From: Natronorubrum sediminis | Lineage (GTDB): Archaea > Halobacteriota > Halobacteria > Halobacteriales > Natrialbaceae | NCBI RefSeq assembly: GCF_900108095.1 | Contig: NZ_FNWL01000002.1 | Coordinates: 912,748-976,747 of the forward strand | Length of the DNA stretch: 64,000 nucleotides | Direction of reading: 5' to 3' | Part shown: one piece after another, positions 35,554 through 42,915 of the stretch | Position numbering within the stretch: the first letter of the stretch is position 1 | Layout: each line of letters starts with the position of its first letter | Translations under genes and position numbers: made by a program | The notes under the pieces: model-generated | Seen by the model: only the letters and a program-made list of their open reading frames with translations | Told to the model about the DNA's origin: nothing | Database searches by the model: none

Positions 35554-35709
35554 TCACGTGACTCGCATCTGTTTCCCGTAGAAATTGATGACGGCACAGA
35601 TGAACCTACGGTGGAGAGACTTCCGCCCAGCCTCAGACCGATAATGCTTGCATCTACCCACGTAACGGATTCTGTGGGGTTTGTAGCCCTGGTGGGGGTC
35701 CGACGACAG
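35554..35709 (-). pseudogene. Protein-like fragment, 51 codons, no start codon
   Basis: Between two stops the frame reads SDPHQGYKPHRIRYVGRCKH and then RSEAGRKSLHRRFICAVINF, ending GKQMRVT. It has balanced composition and looks coding, but has no start and no family I can name. It may be what is left of an inserted gene. Confidence 0.3.
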
Positions 35710-36328
35710 TCACCACGCGTGCTCTTCATTTCGCGTCTGATACGGTTGACATCACAGGGAATATGAGCAGACTCCTTACTGTAAAGAAACTAAATTCCTC
35801 GCAAAACCGGCTGTAGGGGTACGACTGAACGATATCTGTCGAGAAGATGTGCGACAGGTGAGGTGAGAGACAGAGGTTCCGCATTCGACCCGGTAGTACG
35901 TTCAACATGTGATTGTTGGGGGAGTGGTGTCATAGTTTGAGCCGTAGCTAACAGCGCTAGTGTAAATCACGTATCGTTTTGTACACTCGTCCCTCCGAAC
36001 GTGTAGTGTCCCTCGATTCCATATTGCATTATATGATTTATGTTGGCTGACCAGCCGATATTCTATCGCTACAAACCTCGCCGTGCAGCCCCTCTCATGG
36101 GTGAAATCATCTATAGTCTAAATTGGCGGACCAACAAGACACAGATTGGCTCAGGCACGTCACCAACAGCACAACAATGCAGGGTCGCCTTCGAGAAAAC
36201 TGTCGTAGACTCACGATCGGAACGGCGAGAAGAATACCTGAACCCATGTACGCCTGATCGTCGACGTGTCCAGCGACCTGGTGTACACTGACGTGCAGTG
36301 GCTACTCTAGCCGTTGATAGGGCACTCG

Positions 36329-36439
36329 TCACCACTTCCCCTTTGTCTCCTCGTCGATATCCCCGTCACGAGAAGACACTGTGATGACCGTCCCGTCGCG
36401 GTCGAAGACACCGCTCGAGTACTCGTTTCGAAACCAAAT
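36329..36439 (-). pseudogene. Degraded C-terminal gene fragment
   Basis: A short open frame ends RDGTVITVSSRDGDIDEETK followed by GKW and TGA at 36331-36329. It has typical haloarchaeal codon use but no start codon, and an upstream stop at about 36440 interrupts it. It resembles the tail of a chromosomal gene cut at the island's right edge. Confidence 0.3.
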
Positions 36440-36517
36440 TCAGCCACCGAGAGCCGTCGAATGTCAACGTCGGGGTGCGTGGCTCGATCAGGGCAGTGAT
36501 GGCTCGTTTTTCTTCGT

Positions 36518-37429
36518 TTACGCGCCGAGATTGGTCACCGTCACGAACGATTCGTCGGCGACCGACTCAGCCAGTTCGTCGGTAGCGATATCGTCTGGAA
36601 CGTGCTGAGGGTACTTCCGTCGGAAGTATCCGACAATATTACGCAAGTCGCGTCGGAGAAACTCGGCTGCATTTTCGTGGTCGGTCGGAACGGCCTGTGG
36701 CCAGTCGAAGATTTTCACGCCCTCTTCGCTGACGAAGACGTTGTACTCGCTCATGTCCGCGTGGACGTACCCGTTCGCGTACGCGTTGGCAACTTCGGAG
36801 AGGAGTAAGTCGAGGACGCCGAGTACCTGATCAGTCTCGAGTTTCGTCTGGGAAAGCTCGACGCCGTCCATCTTCTCCATCACGATTGCGTGACGGTTCT
36901 GATCGATGGGACGTGGAACCGAGACGTCAGGATAGAGTTCCTCGAGGATACCGTACTCTCGCTCGGCGGCCTTGCGCGCGGTGTACATCCAGGAGACGTG
37001 GTCGTTGTCCGACGTGTAATCGCGTTCTTTGTGCACCTCGCGGAAGTTCGTGTAGCCCTCGCGGTGATACTTCAGCGCGTGTGGTTTGTAGGATTTGACC
37101 TCGTAGACGTCACTTTCCTTGCCGACGCCCAGTGGCGCACCGAACTCGCTGATCGTATCGCGTTCGACGAGTGCACGTAAGGCGAGGGTATCGTAGCCCT
37201 CGAACTGGAGCGTGTACCCCTCGTACTGGATCGTCTTCTTCTCGACTAACCCCCGTTTGAGACAGCGCTCGAGTCGATAGTCGACTTCCTCTTCGGTTAG
37301 ATTCGCGAACTTCGGTAGCTTCCCCCGTTGGACCCACTCGGAAAAGCGCATTCCCTGTTCGACCCCAGAGAGGAGATAGTAGTCTTCGGCCTCGAGTTCC
37401 GGTAGAAGACCGGCAACGTTCCGGACCAT
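36518..37429 (-). CDS. rio2: Rio2-type serine/threonine protein kinase
   Basis: 303 residues. An N-terminal winged helix (about 1-85, ELEAEDYYLLSGVEQGMRF...WVQRGKLPKFANLTEEEV) precedes the atypical kinase domain: LGVGKESDVYEVKS near residue 100 (ATP loop), the catalytic YVHADMSEYNVFVS near residue 230 and the metal-binding IFDWPQAV near residue 247. RIO2 acts in late maturation of the small ribosomal subunit. ATG at 37429 begins the winged helix; the open frame continues upstream but without homology. It marks the right boundary of the island. Confidence 0.95.
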   Translation of the reverse strand: MVRNVAGLLPELEAEDYYLLSGVEQGMRFSEWVQRGKLPKFANLTEEEVDYRLERCLKRGLVEKKTIQYEGYTLQFEGYDTLALRALVERDTISEFGAPLGVGKESDVYEVKSYKPHALKYHREGYTNFREVHKERDYTSDNDHVSWMYTARKAAEREYGILEELYPDVSVPRPIDQNRHAIVMEKMDGVELSQTKLETDQVLGVLDLLLSEVANAYANGYVHADMSEYNVFVSEEGVKIFDWPQAVPTDHENAAEFLRRDLRNIVGYFRRKYPQHVPDDIATDELAESVADESFVTVTNLGA

Positions 37430-37708
37430 ATCCGCCTGATAGCCGGCGAGTACGTAAAAGCGTCGTGACGTGGCCCTCGAGTGCGAGCCCGAGCGCGTTC
37501 GATTTTTCTGCCGGTCGTGTGCATTCGACCATCTCTCGCCCTTTAAGGGCGGCTTCGAGTCGAATAGTCTGCCGACGGACCACACCGATAAACCAAATAT
37601 GAAGATATTAAATGCGACTCGGCCTCCGACTATCAGTGCGTTACGAACGCCGGCCGGACAGCACCGCTCGTCGCAATTCCTAACTCGCTCGCTCGCGAGT
37701 ACCGTAGT
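37430..37708. other. Divergent intergenic region between rio2 and the lipoate ligase gene
   Basis: No gene is apparent. An AT-rich block around 37592-37612 (AAATATGAAGATATTAAATG) may be a promoter for one or both neighbours. The final 40 bases before the lipoate ligase ATG are GC-rich. Confidence 0.4.
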
Positions 37709-38545
37709 ATGAGCGACCTCGCCGAGGAAAATTGGCGGCTAATCCGGGATGATCCGCGTGAGGGACCACTCCAGATGGCCGTCGAAGAGGTGGCCGCACG
37801 AACTGCCCTCGAGGACGACCTCCGAACCGTTCGCGTCTACTCGTGGGAGCCAAGTACGCTCTCGCTTGGCTATCGACAGGACCCGGAGACGGTAGACTGG
37901 GAGTACTGCGAGCGAAATGGGATCGACGTCACTCGACGACAGACGGGTGGCGGCGGGATCTACCACGATCGCGACGCAGATATTTCCTACACGATCGTCG
38001 CGCCCGCAGCGGAGGTCCCCGGCGATCTGATGGCGTGTTACGAACTGTTTTGCGAACCGATTCTCGAGGGACTCAGACGGATGGGTGTCGACGCGGACTT
38101 CGCGAGCGCCGAACAGCCGTCGATCTACCAGCCCTCCTGTTACCTCCGGGACATCAACCCGGCTCACGACGTCGTTGCGCCGGCGAGTACCGGTGCAGAC
38201 GCGAAGAAAATCAGCGGCAATGCCCAGTATCGCCAGCGAGATGTCGTCATCCAGCACGGATCGATCAGTTACGACCTCGAGAGCGACCACCACGTCGGAG
38301 TGTTCGACACGGACCTCGAGACGGGCGCGTTCGACGAGCGAGTTACGAGCATTCGGGACGAGGTCGGTATCGATCGCGACGCGGCTGTCGACGCGCTCGC
38401 GACGGCACTGGCCGAGTGGTGTGGGGCCGAAGAAGGGACGTGGCGATCTAGCGAAATCGAGGCAGCGCGCGACTTAGCGGATCGGAAGTTCGGTTCGGAC
38501 GCGTGGATTCGCGACCGAGAGGTTCTCGAGGCTGAAGAACACTAA
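37709..38545 (+). CDS. lplA: Lipoate-protein ligase A family protein
   Basis: 278 residues. The fold signatures LSLGYRQDPETVDWEYC, RRQTGGGGIYHDRDADISYT near residue 72 (lipoate/adenylate loop) and the active-site Lys segment GADAKKISGNAQYRQRDVVIQHGS near residue 165 are complete. Such enzymes attach lipoate or octanoate to E2 subunits of oxo-acid dehydrogenases or to the glycine-cleavage H protein. Some archaeal members need a separate LplB; the C-terminal part here (about 200-278) may fill that role. The exact substrate (free lipoate or octanoyl-ACP) cannot be read from the sequence. Confidence 0.88.
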   Translation: MSDLAEENWRLIRDDPREGPLQMAVEEVAARTALEDDLRTVRVYSWEPSTLSLGYRQDPETVDWEYCERNGIDVTRRQTGGGGIYHDRDADISYTIVAPAAEVPGDLMACYELFCEPILEGLRRMGVDADFASAEQPSIYQPSCYLRDINPAHDVVAPASTGADAKKISGNAQYRQRDVVIQHGSISYDLESDHHVGVFDTDLETGAFDERVTSIRDEVGIDRDAAVDALATALAEWCGAEEGTWRSSEIEAARDLADRKFGSDAWIRDREVLEAEEH

Positions 38546-38575
38546 CGCTGAAAAAAGGGCTGAGAGAGGCTGTGC

Positions 38576-38854
38576 TTAGCTGATGATCGCCTTCCAGCTC
38601 CAGCCACCGACGATGAGCACGATCAGTGCGAGGACGAAGAAGACGCCCCACTGTTGGCCTTCGGTGTCGGCGATCGGTGCGAACACGTCGACGACGCCGG
38701 TAAACTGCATCGCCGCGATGACGATCAACAGTAACGTGAAGATCGAGACGACGGCGATCCCGATCCCGTATCGGGCCATCCAGTGCCCTTCCGCCTCGGC
38801 TTCCTCCTGTGAGGTGGTGGGCTTTTCCGTTGGTTCTCGGTCCGGTTCGGACAT
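38576..38854 (-). CDS. Small two-helix membrane protein, function unknown
   Basis: 92 residues. An acidic, hydrophilic head (about 1-25) is followed by two hydrophobic segments, YGIGIAVVSIFTLLLIVIAA and GVFFVLALIVLIVGGWSWKA, separated by a short loop. It is likely an inner-membrane protein with the N-terminus inside. I do not recognise the family, though similar small proteins are common in haloarchaea. It converges with lplA and runs toward it. Confidence 0.65.
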   Translation of the reverse strand: MSEPDREPTEKPTTSQEEAEAEGHWMARYGIGIAVVSIFTLLLIVIAAMQFTGVVDVFAPIADTEGQQWGVFFVLALIVLIVGGWSWKAIIS

Positions 38855-38953
38855 ATATTACGCTTGAAGGGACTGGCGGGAAACGGTTGCACCTGCAGGT
38901 TCCGGGTGGTGAACGACGGGTGGGGGAGTCACTCGAGACAGTCACCGAGAACC

Positions 38954-39628
38954 CTACTCAAGCGTACTCCCTCGTTTTCGACGAAGCGTTCCGCGAATGA
39001 ACGGGGCGACCGGGAAGAAACCGAGGTCGAGTCGCTCGATTTCCTCGACGGTAACCGCTTCGTGGGAGACGAACCGAGGGATCGTTTCGCGCGTGAGCTG
39101 ACAGCCGCCCGCGGTGTGTGCCCAGAGTGGGTTGAGCAGTTCCTGGCCGGACCCTCGCCAGCCGTCGGCGTGGACGTGCTCGAGAAAGCGAAACTCGCCG
39201 CCAGGTTCGAGCACTCGCAGGGCTTCCTCGAGTGCAGCGTCTGGATCCTGAATCGTACAGAAGACGAGGCTGGCGATCACGACGTCGAAGTAGTCGTCGG
39301 GATAGGGGAGTGACTCGGCACGAGCGCCGCGAAGGTCGACCGCGAGACCAGTTTCACCCGCCCGTTTGCGGGCACGTTTACGCATATGTGGGTCGGGTTC
39401 GATCGCGTGATACTCGAGGGAGGCAGTCGCGTGTTCGACGATGGACGGAAACATGTCGCCCGTCCCGCAGCCGAGTTCGAGGACGCGACCCGAGAGGTCG
39501 CGAGCGAGGTACTCGCGGTGGGGTTCGAACAGAATCGACTGGGGAAGGACGTCGTAGAGTTTCGCGAAGAGTGGGTGTGAGATTTCGTCGTCCGCGTGTT
39601 CGGCCGGCCGTGTACTCGAGTCGGACAT
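38954..39628 (-). CDS. Class I SAM-dependent methyltransferase
   Basis: 224 residues. Motif I GRVLELGCGTGDMFPSI is near residue 48; YHAIEPDPHMRKRARKRA holds the acidic residue that binds the ribose; YFDVVIASLVFCTIQDPDAALEEALRVLEPGGEFRFLEHVH matches motifs II-III of the Methyltransferase_11 group. The C-terminal region around GGCQLTRETIPRF resembles UbiE-like enzymes that act on small hydrophobic substrates. The actual acceptor is unknown. Neighbours give no strong hint. Confidence 0.88.
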   Translation of the reverse strand: MSDSSTRPAEHADDEISHPLFAKLYDVLPQSILFEPHREYLARDLSGRVLELGCGTGDMFPSIVEHATASLEYHAIEPDPHMRKRARKRAGETGLAVDLRGARAESLPYPDDYFDVVIASLVFCTIQDPDAALEEALRVLEPGGEFRFLEHVHADGWRGSGQELLNPLWAHTAGGCQLTRETIPRFVSHEAVTVEEIERLDLGFFPVAPFIRGTLRRKRGSTLE

Positions 39629-39748
39629 CTCGTTCGAAGTAACGGCCGAGTGCCTGATACTCGTTTCCCCGATTCGAGGACGGTGAACGCGACAGATGCG
39701 GGCCGTGACACAACAGATCCTCGCTCGAATAGGCTCGCCGCTCTCGAA

Positions 39749-40525
39749 TTACCGAATCGTGTCCGGAATGCGGTCGATGACGTCGGTCGCGAGCACGCCC
39801 GGGCCGTACTCGGCGGTGGCTAACTCGCCGCTCTTGCCGAGGACCCACGCGCCCAATTCCGCGGCGTCGCTGCGATCAGCCCCCTGTCCGAGCAGCGACG
39901 CGGTGATTCCGGCCAGCGTATCCCCGGTTCCGGCGACCGTCAGCGCCGACGTCCCCGTCTCGTTGCGGATGCGGTCCCCGTTTGCAACGATTTCGTCGGT
40001 GTCGCCGGTCAACGTCAACACGGCACCCGTTTCCGTCGAAAACGCCTCGAGCGAGCCGTACTCCTCCCGAATCGGGTCGTCTTCCGACCCGCTCGGCGTG
40101 AGAATCGAATTCGAGAGGTCCACCTCGAGTGCGGGTTCGATGGCGAGGGCGTCGACGACAATCGGGATGTCGACGGTGTCGATCACCTCCCGAACGGCGA
40201 CCGGTTCGGCGTCGACGAGTCCGGGCCCGACGACGAGGGCGTCGGCCCACTCACACATCTCGCGAGTGCGTTCGACGGCGGTCTGTTCGAACTGTTCGCC
40301 CGCGTATCGGTCGACGAGCAGGTTCGGGTCGTGACTCGCGACGATTTCGTATATCGGATCGGGCACGAACGCTCGGACGTGATCGGACCCGCTTCGGAGC
40401 GCTGCGCGCCCGACCAGCGCGGGCTGATTCGGATACTCGGTCGCCCCCGCAACGATGCCCACGCGCCCGTTGTCGGTGCCGGTCTCTTCTGAAATATTCG
40501 ACAGCGTTCGCTGGAGTCTGCTCAT
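39749..40525 (-). CDS. nnrD: ADP-dependent NAD(P)H-hydrate dehydratase (YjeF/carbohydrate-kinase fold)
   Basis: 258 residues. The C-terminal YjeF/ribokinase-like domain stands alone: GRVGIVAGATEYPNQPALVGRAALRSGSDHV at the start, ADALVVGPGLVD near residue 93, and the ATP-site ALTVAGTGDTLAGITASLLGQG near residue 200. The catalytic Asp in AGTGDTLAG is present. It repairs the damaged cofactor NADHX. In bacteria the epimerase domain is often fused; here it is not in the window. ATG at 40525 is chosen over an upstream frame. Divergent from the phosphoribosyltransferase gene, with about 160 bases between the two starts. Confidence 0.9.
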   Translation of the reverse strand: MSRLQRTLSNISEETGTDNGRVGIVAGATEYPNQPALVGRAALRSGSDHVRAFVPDPIYEIVASHDPNLLVDRYAGEQFEQTAVERTREMCEWADALVVGPGLVDAEPVAVREVIDTVDIPIVVDALAIEPALEVDLSNSILTPSGSEDDPIREEYGSLEAFSTETGAVLTLTGDTDEIVANGDRIRNETGTSALTVAGTGDTLAGITASLLGQGADRSDAAELGAWVLGKSGELATAEYGPGVLATDVIDRIPDTIR

Positions 40526-40685
40526 ACGACACGTCGAAAGCCCCGCGAGGTAGCCCTTCGGCAGGCGAGTTCTGGTTTGGACGGGTATACCCACAAATTC
40601 TCGAGTCGCCACCGCGGATCCGTTATACCACCGTCCCGTCGTATGCTACACCAAAACATAGGTGATCGGCCGCGTAACTAGAGCC

Positions 40686-41306
40686 ATGTTCGCCGACAGA
40701 ACCGACGCGGGCGAGCGACTCGCTGCCGAACTCGAGTCCCGCGGGCTCGAGGCCGATATCGTCCTCGGAATTCCCCGCGGTGCACTCCCCGTCGCCAGAC
40801 CGGTCGCGGACGCACTGGATGCCGACCTCGACGTGGTCGTCGCCCGGAAGATGGGTGCGCCGAGCAATCCGGAGTTGGCGATCGGTGCCGTCGCGAGCGA
40901 CGGCAGCGTCTGGTACAACGACGACCTCCTCGGGCGACTTTCGGTCGGTAACGAGTACCTCGAGACCGTTCGGGAACGGGAGGCGGCGAACGCGAGCGAG
41001 AAAGCGGATCGATATCGAGAGATCGAGGGATTGCCGGATCTCGAGGGAAAGCGAGTGATCGTCGTCGACGACGGCGTTGCAACGGGTGCGACTGCAACGG
41101 CTTGCCTTCGACAGGTGCAAGCGAGCGACGCAGCGTCCGTCGTACTCGCAGTGCCGGTCGGCTCACCCCGTGGCGTCGACGACCTCCGAGACGAAGCGGA
41201 CGAGGTGATCGCCCTCGAGACGCCACAGTCGTTTCGTGCCGTCGGACAGTACTATCGCGTGTTCGATCAGGTGAGCGACGAGGAGGCGATCGGGTACCTC
41301 GAATAA
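40686..41306 (+). CDS. Phosphoribosyltransferase-domain protein
   Basis: 206 residues. A PRTase core begins DIVLGIPRGALPVARPVADAL and has the PRPP motif RVIVVDDGVATGATATACL near residues 121-139, where catalytic acidic residues DD are present. A long basic/acidic helical insert (about 80-115) resembles the family found beside alpha/beta-hydrolase or erythromycin esterase domains. The substrate base is not predictable, but the DLDVVVARKMGAPSNPELAIGAV block fits the 'predicted phosphoribosyltransferase' group. Convergent with gdhB. Confidence 0.8.
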   Translation: MFADRTDAGERLAAELESRGLEADIVLGIPRGALPVARPVADALDADLDVVVARKMGAPSNPELAIGAVASDGSVWYNDDLLGRLSVGNEYLETVREREAANASEKADRYREIEGLPDLEGKRVIVVDDGVATGATATACLRQVQASDAASVVLAVPVGSPRGVDDLRDEADEVIALETPQSFRAVGQYYRVFDQVSDEEAIGYLE

Positions 41307-41346
41307 AACACGGACTCGTCGACGTGAAAATCGTAAACGCGCTCGA

Positions 41347-42669
41347 TCAGGGCCACAACCCGCGTGCGTCGTGGGCCGCTGCGACGCGAGAGAGCGCGAC
41401 GATGTACGCCGCGTCACGCCAACTGACGTCGCGTTCGTCCACCGTCTCTCGCAAACCGGTCCAGGCGTCGACCATCTCCGTCTCGAGTTCTTCGTGCACG
41501 CGCTCGAGTGACCACGTTCGGCGGTTGATGTCCTGGAGCCACTCGAAGTAGCTGACGGTGACGCCGCCGGCGTTAGCGAGGATATCGGGAATCACGGGGA
41601 TACCGCGTTCCTCGAGGATGGCGTCTGCGCCGAACGTCGTCGGGCCGTTCGCGCCTTCGATGACGATGTCCGCGTCGATCGCTGCCGCGTTCTCGTCGGT
41701 GATGACGTTCCCGACGGCAGCCGGAATCAACACGTCGACGTCGAGCTCGAGCAGGTCCGCGTTCGACAGTCGGGTCAGCGAGCCCGTGCCAGCGGCGGAT
41801 TCGGCGTATCGGGTGACGGCCTCTGGCTCCTCATCGTGTGACGGGATGGTCTCGACGTCGATTCCATCGGGGTCGTGGACGCCACCGTTGACGTCGCTGA
41901 CGGCGACGACGGTCGCTCCCCACTCGTCGAGCAATCGGGCGGCGTTCGCACCGACGCTGCCAAAGCCCTGGACGGCGACCGTCACGTCCGCTAACGGGCG
42001 ATCGTAGTACTGACAGGTTTCGCGGGTGACGATAGCGACGCTCCGTCCAGGAGCCTCCTCGCGACCCGCCGAGCCACCGATAACGGGTGGTTTTCCGGTG
42101 ACGACGCCCGGGATGGTCTCGCCTTCCTGCATGCTGTAGGCGTCCATCAACCAGGCCATCGTCGCGGGATCCGTTCCCATGTCCGGTGCCGGAATGTCCG
42201 TCGTCGGCCCCACAACCGGCCGAATTTCTTGCATGAATCGGCGAGTCAGGCGTTCGGTTTCGTCCGTCGAGAGCGACTTCGGATCGACGACGACCCCACC
42301 TTTCGCGCCACCGAAGGGGAGGTCCATGACGGCGCACTTCCAGGTCATCCACATCGACAGGCCGACGCACTCGTCTCGAGTGACGCCGGGGTGATAACGA
42401 AGGCCGCCCTTGTACGGGCCGCGGACGCTGTCGTGTTGGGCCCGGTAGCCGGTGTAAACGTCGACCGACCCGTCGTCACGCTCGAGTGGAATGGTGACCT
42501 CGTGGACTTTTGCCGGGTGTTTGAGACGCTCGATGACGGAGTCGCCGATATCGAGGTGTGTCGCGGCACGCTCGAGTTGAAGACGCGCGGTCTCGAGTGC
42601 GGTTTCGGGTTCGTCGTCGGTCACCTGTCGGTTCGTCGAAGATTCATCTGGTGTGAGTTCTGGGGCCAT
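41347..42669 (-). CDS. gdhB: Glu/Leu/Phe/Val dehydrogenase (NAD(P)-dependent glutamate dehydrogenase)
   Basis: 440 residues. The substrate-binding [20 protein letters not shown] and the catalytic-Lys segment [17 protein letters not shown] are near residues 75-130; the Rossmann motif [21 protein letters not shown] is near residue 230. The full-length fold and spacing match glutamate dehydrogenase, which links 2-oxoglutarate and ammonia. Haloarchaea carry several paralogues, and which one this is cannot be judged from the window alone. A 46-codon zinc-ribbon gene lies just upstream and is likely co-transcribed with it. Confidence 0.92.
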   Translation of the reverse strand: MAPELTPDESSTNRQVTDDEPETALETARLQLERAATHLDIGDSVIERLKHPAKVHEVTIPLERDDGSVDVYTGYRAQHDSVRGPYKGGLRYHPGVTRDECVGLSMWMTWKCAVMDLPFGGAKGGVVVDPKSLSTDETERLTRRFMQEIRPVVGPTTDIPAPDMGTDPATMAWLMDAYSMQEGETIPGVVTGKPPVIGGSAGREEAPGRSVAIVTRETCQYYDRPLADVTVAVQGFGSVGANAARLLDEWGATVVAVSDVNGGVHDPDGIDVETIPSHDEEPEAVTRYAESAAGTGSLTRLSNADLLELDVDVLIPAAVGNVITDENAAAIDADIVIEGANGPTTFGADAILEERGIPVIPDILANAGGVTVSYFEWLQDINRRTWSLERVHEELETEMVDAWTGLRETVDERDVSWRDAAYIVALSRVAAAHDARGLWP

Positions 42670-42683
42670 ACAAGAAGCGGTGA

Positions 42684-42824
42684 TTACTCGATTGGCGTCC
42701 GTCGATTACGCATGTCCGTCCCGCAGTCGGGACACTGGGCGGGCGCTGTCGTCCGAACGAGCGTCCCACAGTTGAAACACTCGTAGGTCGATTCGTCCTC
42801 AGGGTTGAAACGAATGTCTTTCAT
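42684..42824 (-). CDS. 46-residue zinc-ribbon (rubrerythrin-like) protein
   Basis: The peptide begins [16 protein letters not shown] and has two CxxC knuckles: ECFNCG at residues 15-20 and QCPDCG at 30-35. This is a complete rubredoxin-like zinc or iron ribbon, found as small free-standing proteins in haloarchaea. The gene ends 14 bases before gdhB, so both probably share one message. The role is unknown; metal binding is the only safe statement. Confidence 0.8.
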   Translation of the reverse strand: MKDIRFNPEDESTYECFNCGTLVRTTAPAQCPDCGTDMRNRRTPIE

Positions 42825-42915
42825 GTGACGAAGGTTTCTCCATTTAGGAATAATAGGGATATTAGGATAGTGGTATCCATCAGATAACTAGCGTCGGGGA
42901 TCGGACAGACGTTCA

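Larger units (their letters stand above)
35436..36517. other. Right flank of the island: about 1 kb without an intact gene
   Basis: The DNA is AT-rich and lacks a credible full gene. Fragments include a 51-codon stretch on the minus strand (35709-35554) and a degraded minus-strand reading frame near 36330-36440. An 83-codon frame starts at 36040 with TTATATGA before it, but the protein (Arg/Ser/Thr-rich) has no recognisable domain. This looks like scar tissue of earlier insertions. Confidence 0.5.

Noticed and set aside
36040-36291. 83-codon frame with a TATA-like element before it
   Set aside because: The protein has no recognisable fold and lies in the degraded right flank of the island; treated as non-coding.
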